From an uncultured Collinsella sp. (GTDB taxonomy: Bacteria; Actinomycetota; Coriobacteriia; Coriobacteriales; Coriobacteriaceae): a DNA stretch of 26,922 nt. Below are positions 6,618-14,132 of the stretch, piece by piece. The stretch lies in NCBI GenBank assembly GCA_900751665.1, contig CAADSV010000047.1:1-26922 (forward strand). Reading direction: 5' to 3'. The notes below the pieces were generated by a model. It was given only the letters and a program-made list of their open reading frames with translations. It did no database searches and had not been told where the DNA came from. The stretch's first letter is position 1. The number at the start of each line of letters is the position of its first letter. Made by a program: the position numbers and the translations under genes.

Positions 6618-7496
6618 ATGCTTTCAGACACCGCCGCACCCGCAGAGGAGCTTCAGGACAAACTCGCAGCACTCGAGCAGCTGCTTTTGGCATACGGACG
6701 CGTCGCCATCGGCTTTTCCGGTGGTGTCGACAGCAGCTTTTTGGCCGCGGTCTGCGCCCGCATCATGCCTACCAATACCCTCCTCGTCCATCTCACCACG
6801 CCCCTCATCGGCACGCCCGAACAGACTTCGTTTGAGCAGTCCGTTGATGGACAGGCCAATGAGGGGCCGCATTTTAAGCTCCCCGTGCTCAATCTTTCGG
6901 TGGATCAGTTGCAGCTCCCCCAAGTAGCCTGCAACGATGCCAATCGCTGCTACCACTGCAAGCACGCCGGCTTTACCGCCATCGTCAACCACGCCAAGTC
7001 GCTCGGCTTTCCCACCGTCATCGATGGCAGCAATGCAAGCGATCGCGGTGACTACCGCCCCGGCATGCGTGCGGCAGAAGAGCTCGGCGTACGCTCACCC
7101 CTTATGGAGGTCGGCTTTACCAAGGACGAAGAGCGCGAGCTGCTGCGCGCATGGGGCTATCCCGTTTGGAACCTGCCGGCAGGAGCATGTCTTGCCACGC
7201 GCGTCCCCACGGGCGAGAAGCTTACGCGCGAGAAGGTCGGTTTAATCCGCGCCTGCGAGGATTACCTGCACGATCTTGATCTGGCACAGGTACGCGCGCG
7301 CTTGGTCGGCGGCTGCATGCATATCGAAGCCGCTCCCGCAGATGTCGCCAAGATTGCCGCCCTCGGCGGTGCCGCTGTCGACGACAAGGGCAAGACCCCG
7401 CTGCCCGCCGTTATCGAGTCCGCGCTGCGCGAGCTGGGCTGCGACCATATCTCCCCCGAGGTCACCCCCTACATTCACGGCAACATGAACCTGTAG
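6618..7496 (+). CDS. larE: LarE-type pyridinium-3,5-biscarboxylate sulfur transferase
   Basis: A 292-residue PP-loop ATPase. LarE adds sulfur to pyridinium-3,5-bisthiocarboxylate precursors in nickel-pincer cofactor synthesis, the cofactor of lactate racemase and other LarA-like enzymes. The P-loop SGGVDSS is at residues 34-40. Cys111 and Cys114 (NRCYHCK) plus Cys191 (GACLATR) match the three-cysteine arrangement of LarE proteins that hold a [4Fe-4S] cluster and use it catalytically, rather than the single-cysteine sacrificial type. DGSNASDRGDYRPG and LGVRSPL are family signatures. An AAGGAA site lies 4 nt before the ATG. No larA, larB or larC is present in the window, so the user of the cofactor must lie elsewhere. 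The stop codon directly abuts structured-RNA copy B. Confidence 0.9.
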   Translation: MLSDTAAPAEELQDKLAALEQLLLAYGRVAIGFSGGVDSSFLAAVCARIMPTNTLLVHLTTPLIGTPEQTSFEQSVDGQANEGPHFKLPVLNLSVDQLQLPQVACNDANRCYHCKHAGFTAIVNHAKSLGFPTVIDGSNASDRGDYRPGMRAAEELGVRSPLMEVGFTKDEERELLRAWGYPVWNLPAGACLATRVPTGEKLTREKVGLIRACEDYLHDLDLAQVRARLVGGCMHIEAAPADVAKIAALGGAAVDDKGKTPLPAVIESALRELGCDHISPEVTPYIHGNMNL

Positions 7497-7645
7497 GTTG
7501 CGCCGTTTTACAAACGGCGCAACTGCTCGGCGCTGCACGGGCTCCGGGCACGGCAATCTGACGTTCAACTTCACGGGCGCGACCAAAAGGTCAGCGCCCG
7601 CTTGTTTCACGTCACCTTGCCGCACCCGGAGCCCGCTCGCTCGCA
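7497..7645 (-). ncRNA. Structured RNA element, copy B (unidentified family)
   Basis: This is the second copy of the element at 2260-2407, in inverted orientation. Plus coordinates: P1 hairpin 7497-7508/7512-7523; P2 7541-7554/7619-7632; P4 7574-7600 with inner GACC/GGTC. P2 shares almost no bases with copy A except the internal CA/CA step (TG/TG on the minus strand, a tandem U-G/G-U), yet it pairs perfectly. P1 has two compensated base-pair swaps and P4 one. The intervening strands are nearly invariant, for example 7553-7570 with one difference in 18 bases. It starts at the base after the larE stop codon and faces the AlbA-type gene. The strand is assigned from the wobble pairs and is tentative. 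Confidence 0.65.
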
Positions 7646-7672
7646 TATGCTCAACCTGCACTGCGTTAACTG

Positions 7673-7721
7673 ACCTGCCAAAAAGGGACAGGTTTGTTTT
7701 GGCAGGTTTTATCTGGGGAAA
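7673..7721 (+). repeat. Dispersed palindromic repeat R1, copy c
   Basis: This near-identical R1 copy (core GGGACAGGTTTG) lies 27 bp from the structured-RNA copy B and ends with ATCTGGGGAAA. As with copy a, an R1 element sits beside the RNA on the side away from its P1 hairpin. Confidence 0.85.
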
Positions 7722-7732
7722 TATCGCGAGGC

Positions 7733-7783
7733 AGTCGCCCCCCTAGCACCCATCTAACTTCGAGAGACACAAGAGGGGCGACT
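7733..7783. terminator. Possible 3' hairpin of the AlbA-type gene
   Basis: AGTCGCCCC (7733-7741) pairs with GGGGCGACT (7775-7783) over a 33-nt loop just past the AlbA-type stop codon. The loop is long and no U-run follows, so terminator function is uncertain. Confidence 0.35.
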
Positions 7784-7792
7784 CGGCTGCAT

Positions 7793-9493
7793 CTACTTCT
7801 TCCGATAGCGGCGGTTGCGGCTCGTCGATGAACCCATTACTTCGATGAGCCCTTTATCCGCCATTTTTGGCAGATGGTAGCGGACGGACGAAATTTTGAC
7901 CCCCGATGCAACCGCTATTTCTCGCGCCGTCATATCCACTTCGGCGCTGAGAGCCTCCAGGATCCTATCCGCTGTCGAAGCTGACAGTTCTCTGCTCATA
8001 TCGATAATCTCAAACGTGTCTTTGCCACATTTTGACAGGACATGTTTATCGACAAGGTCCCCGCAGATCAGACGAATGTCATCCGAATCCCACTTCAGGG
8101 CCTCTCGTATTTTTTGAACATCGCATACGCACCCATGCTCCCGCATAAACATGAGCAATGTTTCTTCGCGATCCGTCAGCTCGGCGCCCACATGGCTCTG
8201 AATCCACGTGCGGTTTTCAGCAAGCTCCGCCCCGTGCCGGGAAAGCAGCACCGTAAACGAATCAGCCTTAACGATAAATTTCGGCCTGCCAAGCGAACGA
8301 GACTCCATCTCGCGAATCATAGCCGGGATACCAGATCCCTGGCTTTCCGCAACGGCCCCCTCGGCATGCTCTAACGGCGTCGCCCCCATTATGCTCATGA
8401 GCTTTGGGTTTCGGCAGCGCGATTCCCCGTCTGCAAGATTGTCCACCGTCTTTCCGCCCCAAAGCCCACCAGGGTTTTTGATCTCTATTCTGTCTGGATA
8501 GATATCGACACTCACGGCCTGCCCCACAAACATGGGCGAATATTCTCGATGGATGCAGGCATTTGCCAAGGCCTCGCGCAAAACCTCCTGGGGAACTTCC
8601 CAATCCTCCCTTCTGCCAGCGCCTTGCACTATCGTCGCTTTGCGCAAGTTTCGTCCAATCGCGGCAAGGGCATCTTCGATGCAAGCCGGAATCGGGCCAT
8701 CGCACAACTGGCGGTCAATAAACCGGGGTTGCCCGGGTGCAGATTTTTCCACATCGGAATGAACGGCGACATCGATCATCAGTTTGGGATAGAACTGCTG
8801 GGGGTAAATTCCCGCCGACAGAAGCCCCGCGAGCTTCACGGCACCATCCTTTGTAGTGATATTGAGTCTGACCAGCTGCTTTTCCAGCGTATCGGCCCCG
8901 CGCAAAACGCGCGGGGTCTGCAGCCGGCGATTTGCGATAATAGACCGCACGACATCTGGATCCAAATCCTCGACCGTTGCCTCCGAAACCACCGTGCCGT
9001 CTGCATCGCTCGGAAGCAACGCACTCTGCAGCTCATATAGCTCAGCGGGTGACATCTTGATATCTTTATCATCCACGCGCTTGTAGCTACCGTTCTGCAC
9101 GCCGCGCGCGCCGATATAGCAAGGCTTCGCTTTAAGCTCAAGTTCAAAGATGCTCACCAGAAGCACCTGGAGCCCGTCGACCTCGCCTCGATCAAGCTCG
9201 TACCGCGGCGCATGGGTCACCACTGCCGCTGAGCCTCCGTCTCCGATACCCGAAACAAACTGATCGCGCACCCTATCGATAGCAAAGTTAGCCGAAGGAA
9301 CAAATCCTTCGGCTTCGTTCAGGCCCAAAATAATGAGCCCACCCGCAGTGTTCGCAAAAGCGCTCACTGTCTCCCATACGTCTGCGCTCAATTTATTCGT
9401 GCAGGCTTTAACTTCTACCGATGCGTCATCAGTCCCCCGCCTGCGAAGGCGCTCAACAATAAGGCCAAGAGGTTCATCCAGCAGCATTGGCAT
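7793..9493 (-). CDS. AlbA/Schlafen-domain putative transcriptional regulator with GHKL-like ATPase region
   Basis: A 566-residue protein of the COG2865-like type, often named 'RecG-related putative transcriptional regulator'. The N-terminal ~25-150 region is an AlbA_2/Schlafen-type DNA-binding domain (VEVKACTNKL, AFANTAGGLIILG). A central GHKL-like ATPase region spans about 300-410 (REALANACIHREY, IEIKNPGG, GSGIPAMIREM). The C-terminus, about 505-566, is a winged helix with the helix-turn-helix MTAREIAVASGVKISSVRYHL. The target is unknown; such genes are common in accessory islands and sometimes sit with defence or toxin-antitoxin loci. A dense array of TCTCTCTAA operator sites covers the promoter and overlaps the ribosome-binding site (GAGAGACGG), which suggests tight autoregulation. 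ATG 9493 was chosen; ATG 9487 is an in-frame alternative. Confidence 0.82.
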   Translation of the reverse strand: MPMLLDEPLGLIVERLRRRGTDDASVEVKACTNKLSADVWETVSAFANTAGGLIILGLNEAEGFVPSANFAIDRVRDQFVSGIGDGGSAAVVTHAPRYELDRGEVDGLQVLLVSIFELELKAKPCYIGARGVQNGSYKRVDDKDIKMSPAELYELQSALLPSDADGTVVSEATVEDLDPDVVRSIIANRRLQTPRVLRGADTLEKQLVRLNITTKDGAVKLAGLLSAGIYPQQFYPKLMIDVAVHSDVEKSAPGQPRFIDRQLCDGPIPACIEDALAAIGRNLRKATIVQGAGRREDWEVPQEVLREALANACIHREYSPMFVGQAVSVDIYPDRIEIKNPGGLWGGKTVDNLADGESRCRNPKLMSIMGATPLEHAEGAVAESQGSGIPAMIREMESRSLGRPKFIVKADSFTVLLSRHGAELAENRTWIQSHVGAELTDREETLLMFMREHGCVCDVQKIREALKWDSDDIRLICGDLVDKHVLSKCGKDTFEIIDMSRELSASTADRILEALSAEVDMTAREIAVASGVKISSVRYHLPKMADKGLIEVMGSSTSRNRRYRKK

Positions 9494-9496
9494 TCC

Positions 9497-9613
9497 GTCT
9501 CTCTAAAACGATAGATTTATCTCTCTAAAGTATAGCTTATCTCTCTAACTTTAGAGAGATAAGCATCTTATTTTAGAGAGACATTTAGAGAGACGAACGC
9601 GAACTCTCTAATC
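9497..9613. promoter_or_regulatory. Operator array of TCTCTCTAA repeats upstream of the AlbA-type gene
   Basis: TCTCTCTAA-type sites read forward near 9498, 9519 and 9539, and inverted near 9551, 9573 and 9585; a weaker copy (ACTCTCTAA) lies near 9603. The middle pair forms a perfect palindrome, GCTTATCTCTCTAA (9535-9548) and its complement (9551-9564), with a 2-bp centre. On the minus strand TATACT (plus 9528-9533) is a likely -10, so the palindrome covers the -35 region. The first site overlaps the Shine-Dalgarno region 4 nt from the ATG. The arrangement suggests cooperative repression, probably by the winged helix of the downstream protein. Confidence 0.75.
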
Positions 9614-9682
9614 ATGGGTTCCTCTCTTTAAAGTGCGCACATCCCAACCGTACCTTAAGCTGCGGTGAAATAACTCACGATT

Positions 9683-9735
9683 AACCTGCCAAAAAGGGAC
9701 AGGCTTATTTTGGCAGGTTTTATCTGGGGAAACGC
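9683..9735 (+). repeat. Dispersed palindromic repeat R1, copy d
   Basis: This R1 copy has the core GGGACAGGCTTA and the extended tail ATCTGGGGAAACGCC, which it shares with copy b. It lies in the 394-bp region between the divergent AlbA-type and nuclease genes (9494-9887). Apart from the operator array, this repeat and the nuclease promoter, nothing else was recognised in that region. Confidence 0.85.
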
Positions 9736-9817
9736 CGAATAGCCCCACATCAACAACTGCCGCAGCTCCATATGAGACAAATGAATCTGTAGCGTCTATC
9801 CCAAATCTTGAGTATTT

Positions 9818-9854
9818 GTTCGATAGAACGACCCTTGGCGGCTCCTGCTAGACT
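9818..9854 (+). promoter_or_regulatory. Likely nuclease promoter with a GTTC-N4-GAAC palindrome
   Basis: An extended -10 element, TGCTAGACT (TAGACT at 9849-9854), lies 33 bp upstream of the nuclease ATG, with no clear -35. The palindrome GTTCGATAGAAC (9818-9829) is just upstream at about the -35 position. It is the reverse half-site order of the Bacillus LexA box (GAAC-N4-GTTC), so SOS control is not supported. Confidence 0.4.
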
Positions 9855-9887
9855 GGTAGATTCCCAACCGTCCATCCAGGAGCCTCA

Positions 9888-10853
9888 ATGTCGCGCAAGT
9901 CCACCTACAAGCAAGTACTTTCCATCGGCACCGCCGTGGTGCTGGGGTTTGCGCTGTTTACGGGATCGCTCGACGGGGCGCCCAAGCTGCTGTCGCCGCA
10001 AAGCAATGAACAGGCGGCGGCTCTGGCCGAAAAGCAAAACGAGAGTCCCAGCCGCACCGAGGACGAGGCAGGCCTGGTCGCTCGGCTCGAATCGGGAACG
10101 GCGAGCTCCGAGGACTCCGGCGATGGCTCCGAATCCGCCGCACCCGACACCGGTGATGCCGCTTCCGAGGACAGCTCCACCACCCCCATCGGCGAGGTCG
10201 AAAACCCCGACCTTAACCGCGCCCGCGGCGTATACCTCAGCAGCATTCCCGACTACGCCGGCAACCCCTACGTTGCCCTTCGCGCCGACAGCACGCACCC
10301 GCTCGGCACGCCATCATTCACACTCGATGAATACGATCGCGCCACCGAAGAGGGCTGCTTTAAGAAATTCTCCAAGCTCGACAGCCTGGGCCGCACTCGC
10401 AAGGCGCTCGCCTGCGTGGGCCCCGAGTCACTCGGTCAAGGCAAGCGCGGCGATATCTCGCGTATCCATCCTGCCGGTTGGCACCAGCAGCGCTACGACT
10501 TTATTCCGGGCCAGAGCCTCTACAACCGCTGCCACCTTATCGCCTGGTCACTCTGCGGCGAGAACGCCAATCGCAAGAATCTCCTCACCGGCACGCGTTA
10601 TCTCAACGAGACGGGTATGCTGCCGTTTGAAGAGCAGATTCTCAACTATATTCGCGATACGGGCAACCATGTGCTCTACCGCGTCACGCCCATGTATAAC
10701 GAAGAGGAACTTGTCTGCCGCGGTGTGCGCCTTGAGGCGCAATCGGTCGAGGACCACGGCAAGACCCTCTGCTTCCACGTGTACTGCTACAACCTGCAGC
10801 CGCATGTGCAGATCGACTACGCCACCGGCCGCAACCAGACCTCGGGAGACTAG
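9888..10853 (+). CDS. Membrane-anchored DNA/RNA non-specific endonuclease (EndA/streptodornase-like)
   Basis: A 321-residue protein. Residues 9-26 form a hydrophobic signal or anchor segment with no lipobox. A long Ser/Asp/Glu/Ala-rich linker follows (about 38-110), then the nuclease domain to the C-terminus. The beta-beta-alpha-metal core is visible as YNRCHLIAW (general-base His216) and ENANRKNLLTGTRYLN (Asn226/Asn231 region, metal ligand). In characterised relatives the first motif reads D-R-G-H; here it is N-R-C-H. The product is probably surface-exposed and degrades extracellular DNA for nutrition, competition or uptake. An AGGAG ribosome-binding site lies 6 nt before the ATG. It is monocistronic, followed by a terminator at 10917. 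Confidence 0.87.
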   Translation: MSRKSTYKQVLSIGTAVVLGFALFTGSLDGAPKLLSPQSNEQAAALAEKQNESPSRTEDEAGLVARLESGTASSEDSGDGSESAAPDTGDAASEDSSTTPIGEVENPDLNRARGVYLSSIPDYAGNPYVALRADSTHPLGTPSFTLDEYDRATEEGCFKKFSKLDSLGRTRKALACVGPESLGQGKRGDISRIHPAGWHQQRYDFIPGQSLYNRCHLIAWSLCGENANRKNLLTGTRYLNETGMLPFEEQILNYIRDTGNHVLYRVTPMYNEEELVCRGVRLEAQSVEDHGKTLCFHVYCYNLQPHVQIDYATGRNQTSGD

Positions 10854-10916
10854 GGCCGACCAAGCTGCCCCAAAACCTAAAATGATCCGTTTTCCTCCGT
10901 CCCCAAGGGATCAAAT

Positions 10917-10948
10917 AAGGCCGCCCCGGTTACCCAGGGCGGCCTTTT
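10917..10948 (+). terminator. Intrinsic terminator after the nuclease gene
   Basis: A 10-bp stem, AAGGCCGCCC with GGGCGGCCTT, and a 10-nt loop, ending in TTTT. It lies between the convergent nuclease and EF-G-like genes. The AAATAAGG flank gives a weaker U-tract on the minus strand, so it may act in both directions. Confidence 0.8.
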
Positions 10949-10981
10949 CGTCAGCACCTATATTGCAGACAAAACCACACG

Positions 10982-13057
10982 CTACTTGGCGCGGCCCTCC
11001 TCATAGCGCTCGACCAGCTTGGCCTGAACGTCATAAGGCACCTGCTCATAGCCAGCGGGCTTCATGGTAAAGTCACCCGTGCCGCGCGTGATAGAGCGCA
11101 GGCGCGTCGAGTAATCCGTCAGCTCGGCGAGAGGTGCCTGGGCGATGACCACGGTGTCGCCGCGTTCATCGGTCTCCATGCCCGTCACGCGACCGCGCGA
11201 TGCCGAGATGTCACCCATCACGGCGCCGGCGTAGCTCTCGGGGATAGTCACCGTAATTTCCTCGATGGGCTCCAGCACCACCGGGTCGGCATCGGCGCAT
11301 GCCTTGCGCAGGCCGATGCGAGCCGCCGCGCGGAACGCCATCTCATTGGAGTCGACGCTGTGATACGAGCCGTCGTACACAGCCACGCGAATGCCCGTGA
11401 GCGGGTAGCCAGCAATGATGCCATCCTTCATGGTCTCCTGGACGCCCTTGTCCACGGCGGGAATCAGCGAGCGCGGAATGCGACCGCCTACGACCTCATC
11501 CACAAACTCGTAGCCGTCGCTCGTGCCGTCGGGCCCAATGAGCGGCTCCACGCGTAGCCAGCAGTCGCCGTACTGACCGGCGCCGCCGGTTTGCTTCTTG
11601 TGGCGACCCTGGGCGCTCGCCGTGCGGCGGATGGTCTCGCGATACGGAATGCGGATCGGAACGCTCTTGGCCACGACCTTGGTGCGATCCTCCAAACGGT
11701 TAAGCAACACCGAAACCTGCGCCTCACCCACGGCGGAGATGATAGTCTGCCCGGTCTCCTCGTCGCGGTCAATGCTCATGGTCGGATCGGCCTTGCATGC
11801 CTTCTCAATAAACGTGTAGAGCTTCTCTTCGTCGCCGCGATTCTCGGCCTCGATGGCGATGCGGTACTGAGAGTTGGGGAACTTAAACGCCGCAGCCTCG
11901 ACCTTGCCGGTAATCGAGAGCGTATCGCCCGTCTCGGCCGCCAGCTTGGGCGCCACGATAATGTCGCCGGCATAGGCGTGACCAACCTCGGTCATGTCGC
12001 GGCCGCACATCACATACAGGTGAGCCAGACGATCGCTCTTGCGGGTACGCGCGTTGACCAGCTCAAGGCCCGGCTCAAGCGTACCCGTCAGCACCTTGAT
12101 AAAGCTGATGCGACCCTGCTGCGGATCGGCCAGGGTCTTAAACACAAAGGCCACCGGGCGGTCATCGTCACTCGAGATTTTGAGCGAATCGCCGTCGATA
12201 AGCGGCATCTCGCCGTAGTCGGTCGGCGCCGGGAAGTACGTCGCGATGTCGTCCATCAGCGAGTTGACGCCCTGCTCCTTAATGCAATCGCCCGCAAAGA
12301 CCGGCACAAAGATGCGCTCGGCAATCGCCTTCGACAGCAAGCCCTCAAGCTCCTCCTGCGTCAGCGTCTCCTCGCCTTCCAGGTACTTCATCATCAGCTC
12401 ATCGTCGGCCTCGGCCACCAACTCGCACAGATGGTCATGGGCCTCCTCGGCCTGGGCACGATACTCCTCGGGAATCTCCGACTCAACGGCTTCGGTGCCG
12501 TTGCAATGGCGCGCCTTCATGCGCACCAGGTCGATGATGCCGTCAAAGTCCTCGCCCTCGCCCCAGGGAAGGGTCACGGCGCCCAGGCGCGTGCCAAAGC
12601 GCTCCTGCAGCAGGTCCATCGTGGTCGCAAAGCTGGCCTCGGAGCGCGACAGGCGGTTTACGAACACCGCACGCGCCAGGCGCAGGTCCTCGGCGGCATA
12701 CCAGAGCTTAACCGTCGTAGGCTGCGGGCCGGCCTCGGCGTCGACCACAAACAGAGCCGTCTCGCAGACGCTCATCGCGGCAAAGGCGTCGCCGATAAAA
12801 TCGGGGTAGCACGGGGCATCGAGCACATTGATGCGCGCGCCCTTCCAGTCGATCGGCGCGATGGTCGTCGAGATGGAGAATGAACGCTTGACCTCTTCAG
12901 GGTCATAGTCGAGCGTGGGCTTGGTGCCGTCGTGGCCGCCCAGGCGGGCAGTCTTGCCGGAAAGGTGGAGCATGGCCTCGGCGAGTGAAGTCTTGCCCAC
13001 CCCGCCTTGGCCTACGAGCACCACGTTCCTTACATTGCCGGTCTTGGGAGCACCCAT
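10982..13057 (-). CDS. Elongation factor G-like protein (FusA2-type paralogue) with degenerate G motifs
   Basis: A 691-residue EF-G homologue with the full domain order: G domain, domain II (about 300-380), III, the IV region with KKQTGGAGQYGDCWLRVEP, and V. ATG 13057 is chosen because AAGGAGG lies 5 nt upstream; the frame stays open upstream but has no good start. The P-loop GQGGVGKT (16-23) is intact. G3 reads DAPCY (80-84) instead of D-T-P-G-H, so the catalytic histidine is replaced by Tyr. G4 reads NRLS (134-137) instead of N-K-x-D, losing the guanine-specificity Asp. It is therefore not the canonical translocase; canonical EF-G should lie elsewhere with the str operon. Its role is unknown, possibly ribosome-associated. 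Confidence 0.9.
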   Translation of the reverse strand: MGAPKTGNVRNVVLVGQGGVGKTSLAEAMLHLSGKTARLGGHDGTKPTLDYDPEEVKRSFSISTTIAPIDWKGARINVLDAPCYPDFIGDAFAAMSVCETALFVVDAEAGPQPTTVKLWYAAEDLRLARAVFVNRLSRSEASFATTMDLLQERFGTRLGAVTLPWGEGEDFDGIIDLVRMKARHCNGTEAVESEIPEEYRAQAEEAHDHLCELVAEADDELMMKYLEGEETLTQEELEGLLSKAIAERIFVPVFAGDCIKEQGVNSLMDDIATYFPAPTDYGEMPLIDGDSLKISSDDDRPVAFVFKTLADPQQGRISFIKVLTGTLEPGLELVNARTRKSDRLAHLYVMCGRDMTEVGHAYAGDIIVAPKLAAETGDTLSITGKVEAAAFKFPNSQYRIAIEAENRGDEEKLYTFIEKACKADPTMSIDRDEETGQTIISAVGEAQVSVLLNRLEDRTKVVAKSVPIRIPYRETIRRTASAQGRHKKQTGGAGQYGDCWLRVEPLIGPDGTSDGYEFVDEVVGGRIPRSLIPAVDKGVQETMKDGIIAGYPLTGIRVAVYDGSYHSVDSNEMAFRAAARIGLRKACADADPVVLEPIEEITVTIPESYAGAVMGDISASRGRVTGMETDERGDTVVIAQAPLAELTDYSTRLRSITRGTGDFTMKPAGYEQVPYDVQAKLVERYEEGRAK

Positions 13058-13295
13058 GATGACCTCCTTGCAGGGCCGCGCGCAATGCGCGACGCCAACG
13101 GGGAGAGTTCGCGGTCGGTGCCATCCCGGGAGCAGCATGGTCGGCAACCGAGCCGACTCACCCTCCAAATGTCCTATGCCACCACCCTACCCTCACGGGC
13201 GGCCGTCCATGCATACCTTTCGGCGCACGTATGAATACAGGCGGCGAGAGGAAGAGACAAGCTTGTGAGGCGATTATTGAACCCCGTCGATGCAA
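13058..13295 (-). promoter_or_regulatory. Leader and promoter region of the EF-G-like gene
   Basis: This stretch holds no convincing gene. On the minus strand TTGTCT, 17 bp and TATTCA (about plus 13228-13256) form a weak promoter-like pair, which would give a leader of roughly 165 nt. The strong AAGGAGG site lies at 13063-13069. Confidence 0.3.
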
Positions 13296-13334
13296 ACAAA
13301 AAGCCGCCACAGACCGTAAGACCTGCGACGGCTT
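13296..13334 (-). terminator. Intrinsic terminator of the amino-acid ABC transporter operon
   Basis: On the minus strand AAGCCGTCGCAGG pairs imperfectly with CTGTGGCGGCTT and is followed by TTTTTG (plus 13296-13301 region). It lies 34 bp past the stop of the transporter ATPase. Confidence 0.75.
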
Positions 13335-13367
13335 CGCCTCAATTAATAGTTGAGTAAATACCTGAGC

Positions 13368-14132
13368 CTATCCCTCGATACGGCTCAAGAACTCACGGGT
13401 GCGCTGCTCACGCGGATGGTCGATGACCTGCTCGGCAGGACCCTCCTCGACAATGCGGCCGCCATCCATAAAGACCACGCGGTCGGCAACATCGCGCGCA
13501 AACTGCATCGCGTGGGTCACGATCACCATCGTCATATTCTGCGCGGCAAGGTCTTTAATGACATGCAGCACCTCGGCCGTCAGCTCGGGATCGAGTGCCG
13601 AGGTTGGCTCGTCAAAGAATAAGATTTCCGGATCGAGCGCCAGGGCGCGGGCAATACTCACGCGCTGTTGCTGACCGCCCGAAAGCTCACATGGCACCTT
13701 GTTCTCGTTGCCCGTAAGCCCCATCTGCGCGTTCAACTCGCGCGCACGAGCTTCCGCCTGCTCGCGCGGGCGCTTAAGCACGCGGATCGGCGCGTCGATG
13801 ATGTTTTTCATCACGGTATAGTGCGGGAACAGGTTGTAATTTTGGAACACCAAGCCGAATCGCGAGCGTGCCCGCTTGGGCACATCGCCCTTCGCATAGA
13901 CCGCGCCCGAACCCGCATCCGTCGCAACGGCAAGGTCACCAAACGAGAGCGAGCCTCCGTCGAGTGTCTCGAGCAGCGTGGCACACCGCAGCAGCGTGGA
14001 CTTGCCGCCGCCCGAAGGCCCGATAATCGCCACGACCTCGCCACGCTTCACCTCGAGCGAGATATCCTTGAGCACCTCATTGCCGCCAAACGCCTTACGC
14101 GCGTTTTCGATTTTCATCACTGAGTTAGTCAT
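13368..14132 (-). CDS. Polar amino-acid ABC transporter ATPase (HisP/GlnQ type)
   Basis: A cytoplasmic ATPase of about 254 residues. Walker A is GPSGGGKST (38-46), the Q-loop is FQNYNLFPH, and the signature LSGGQQQR, Walker B ILFFDEPTSALD and H-loop VTHAMQF all follow. The FQNYNLFPHYTV segment is typical of the polar amino-acid uptake family. ATG 14132 overlaps the permease stop by 8 nt (ATGACTAA), suggesting coupled translation; ATG 14117 is an alternative and neither has a strong ribosome-binding site. About 15 residues (ATDAGSGAVYAKGDV) precede the Q-loop, as in many GlnQ-like proteins. It is the last gene of the binding protein-permease-ATPase operon and is followed by a terminator. Confidence 0.92.
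   Translation of the reverse strand: MTNSVMKIENARKAFGGNEVLKDISLEVKRGEVVAIIGPSGGGKSTLLRCATLLETLDGGSLSFGDLAVATDAGSGAVYAKGDVPKRARSRFGLVFQNYNLFPHYTVMKNIIDAPIRVLKRPREQAEARARELNAQMGLTGNENKVPCELSGGQQQRVSIARALALDPEILFFDEPTSALDPELTAEVLHVIKDLAAQNMTMVIVTHAMQFARDVADRVVFMDGGRIVEEGPAEQVIDHPREQRTREFLSRIEG

Noticed and set aside
2124..9735. CRISPR array
   Set aside because: The repeats are palindromic but 2-3 kb apart, in both orientations and without regular spacers or cas genes.
9818..9829. LexA/SOS box upstream of the nuclease
   Set aside because: The half-sites are in the order GTTC-N4-GAAC, opposite to the Gram-positive GAAC-N4-GTTC box.
13058..13168. N-terminal extension of the EF-G-like protein
   Set aside because: The AAGGAGG site lies directly before ATG 13057, and the extension has no EF-G similarity.
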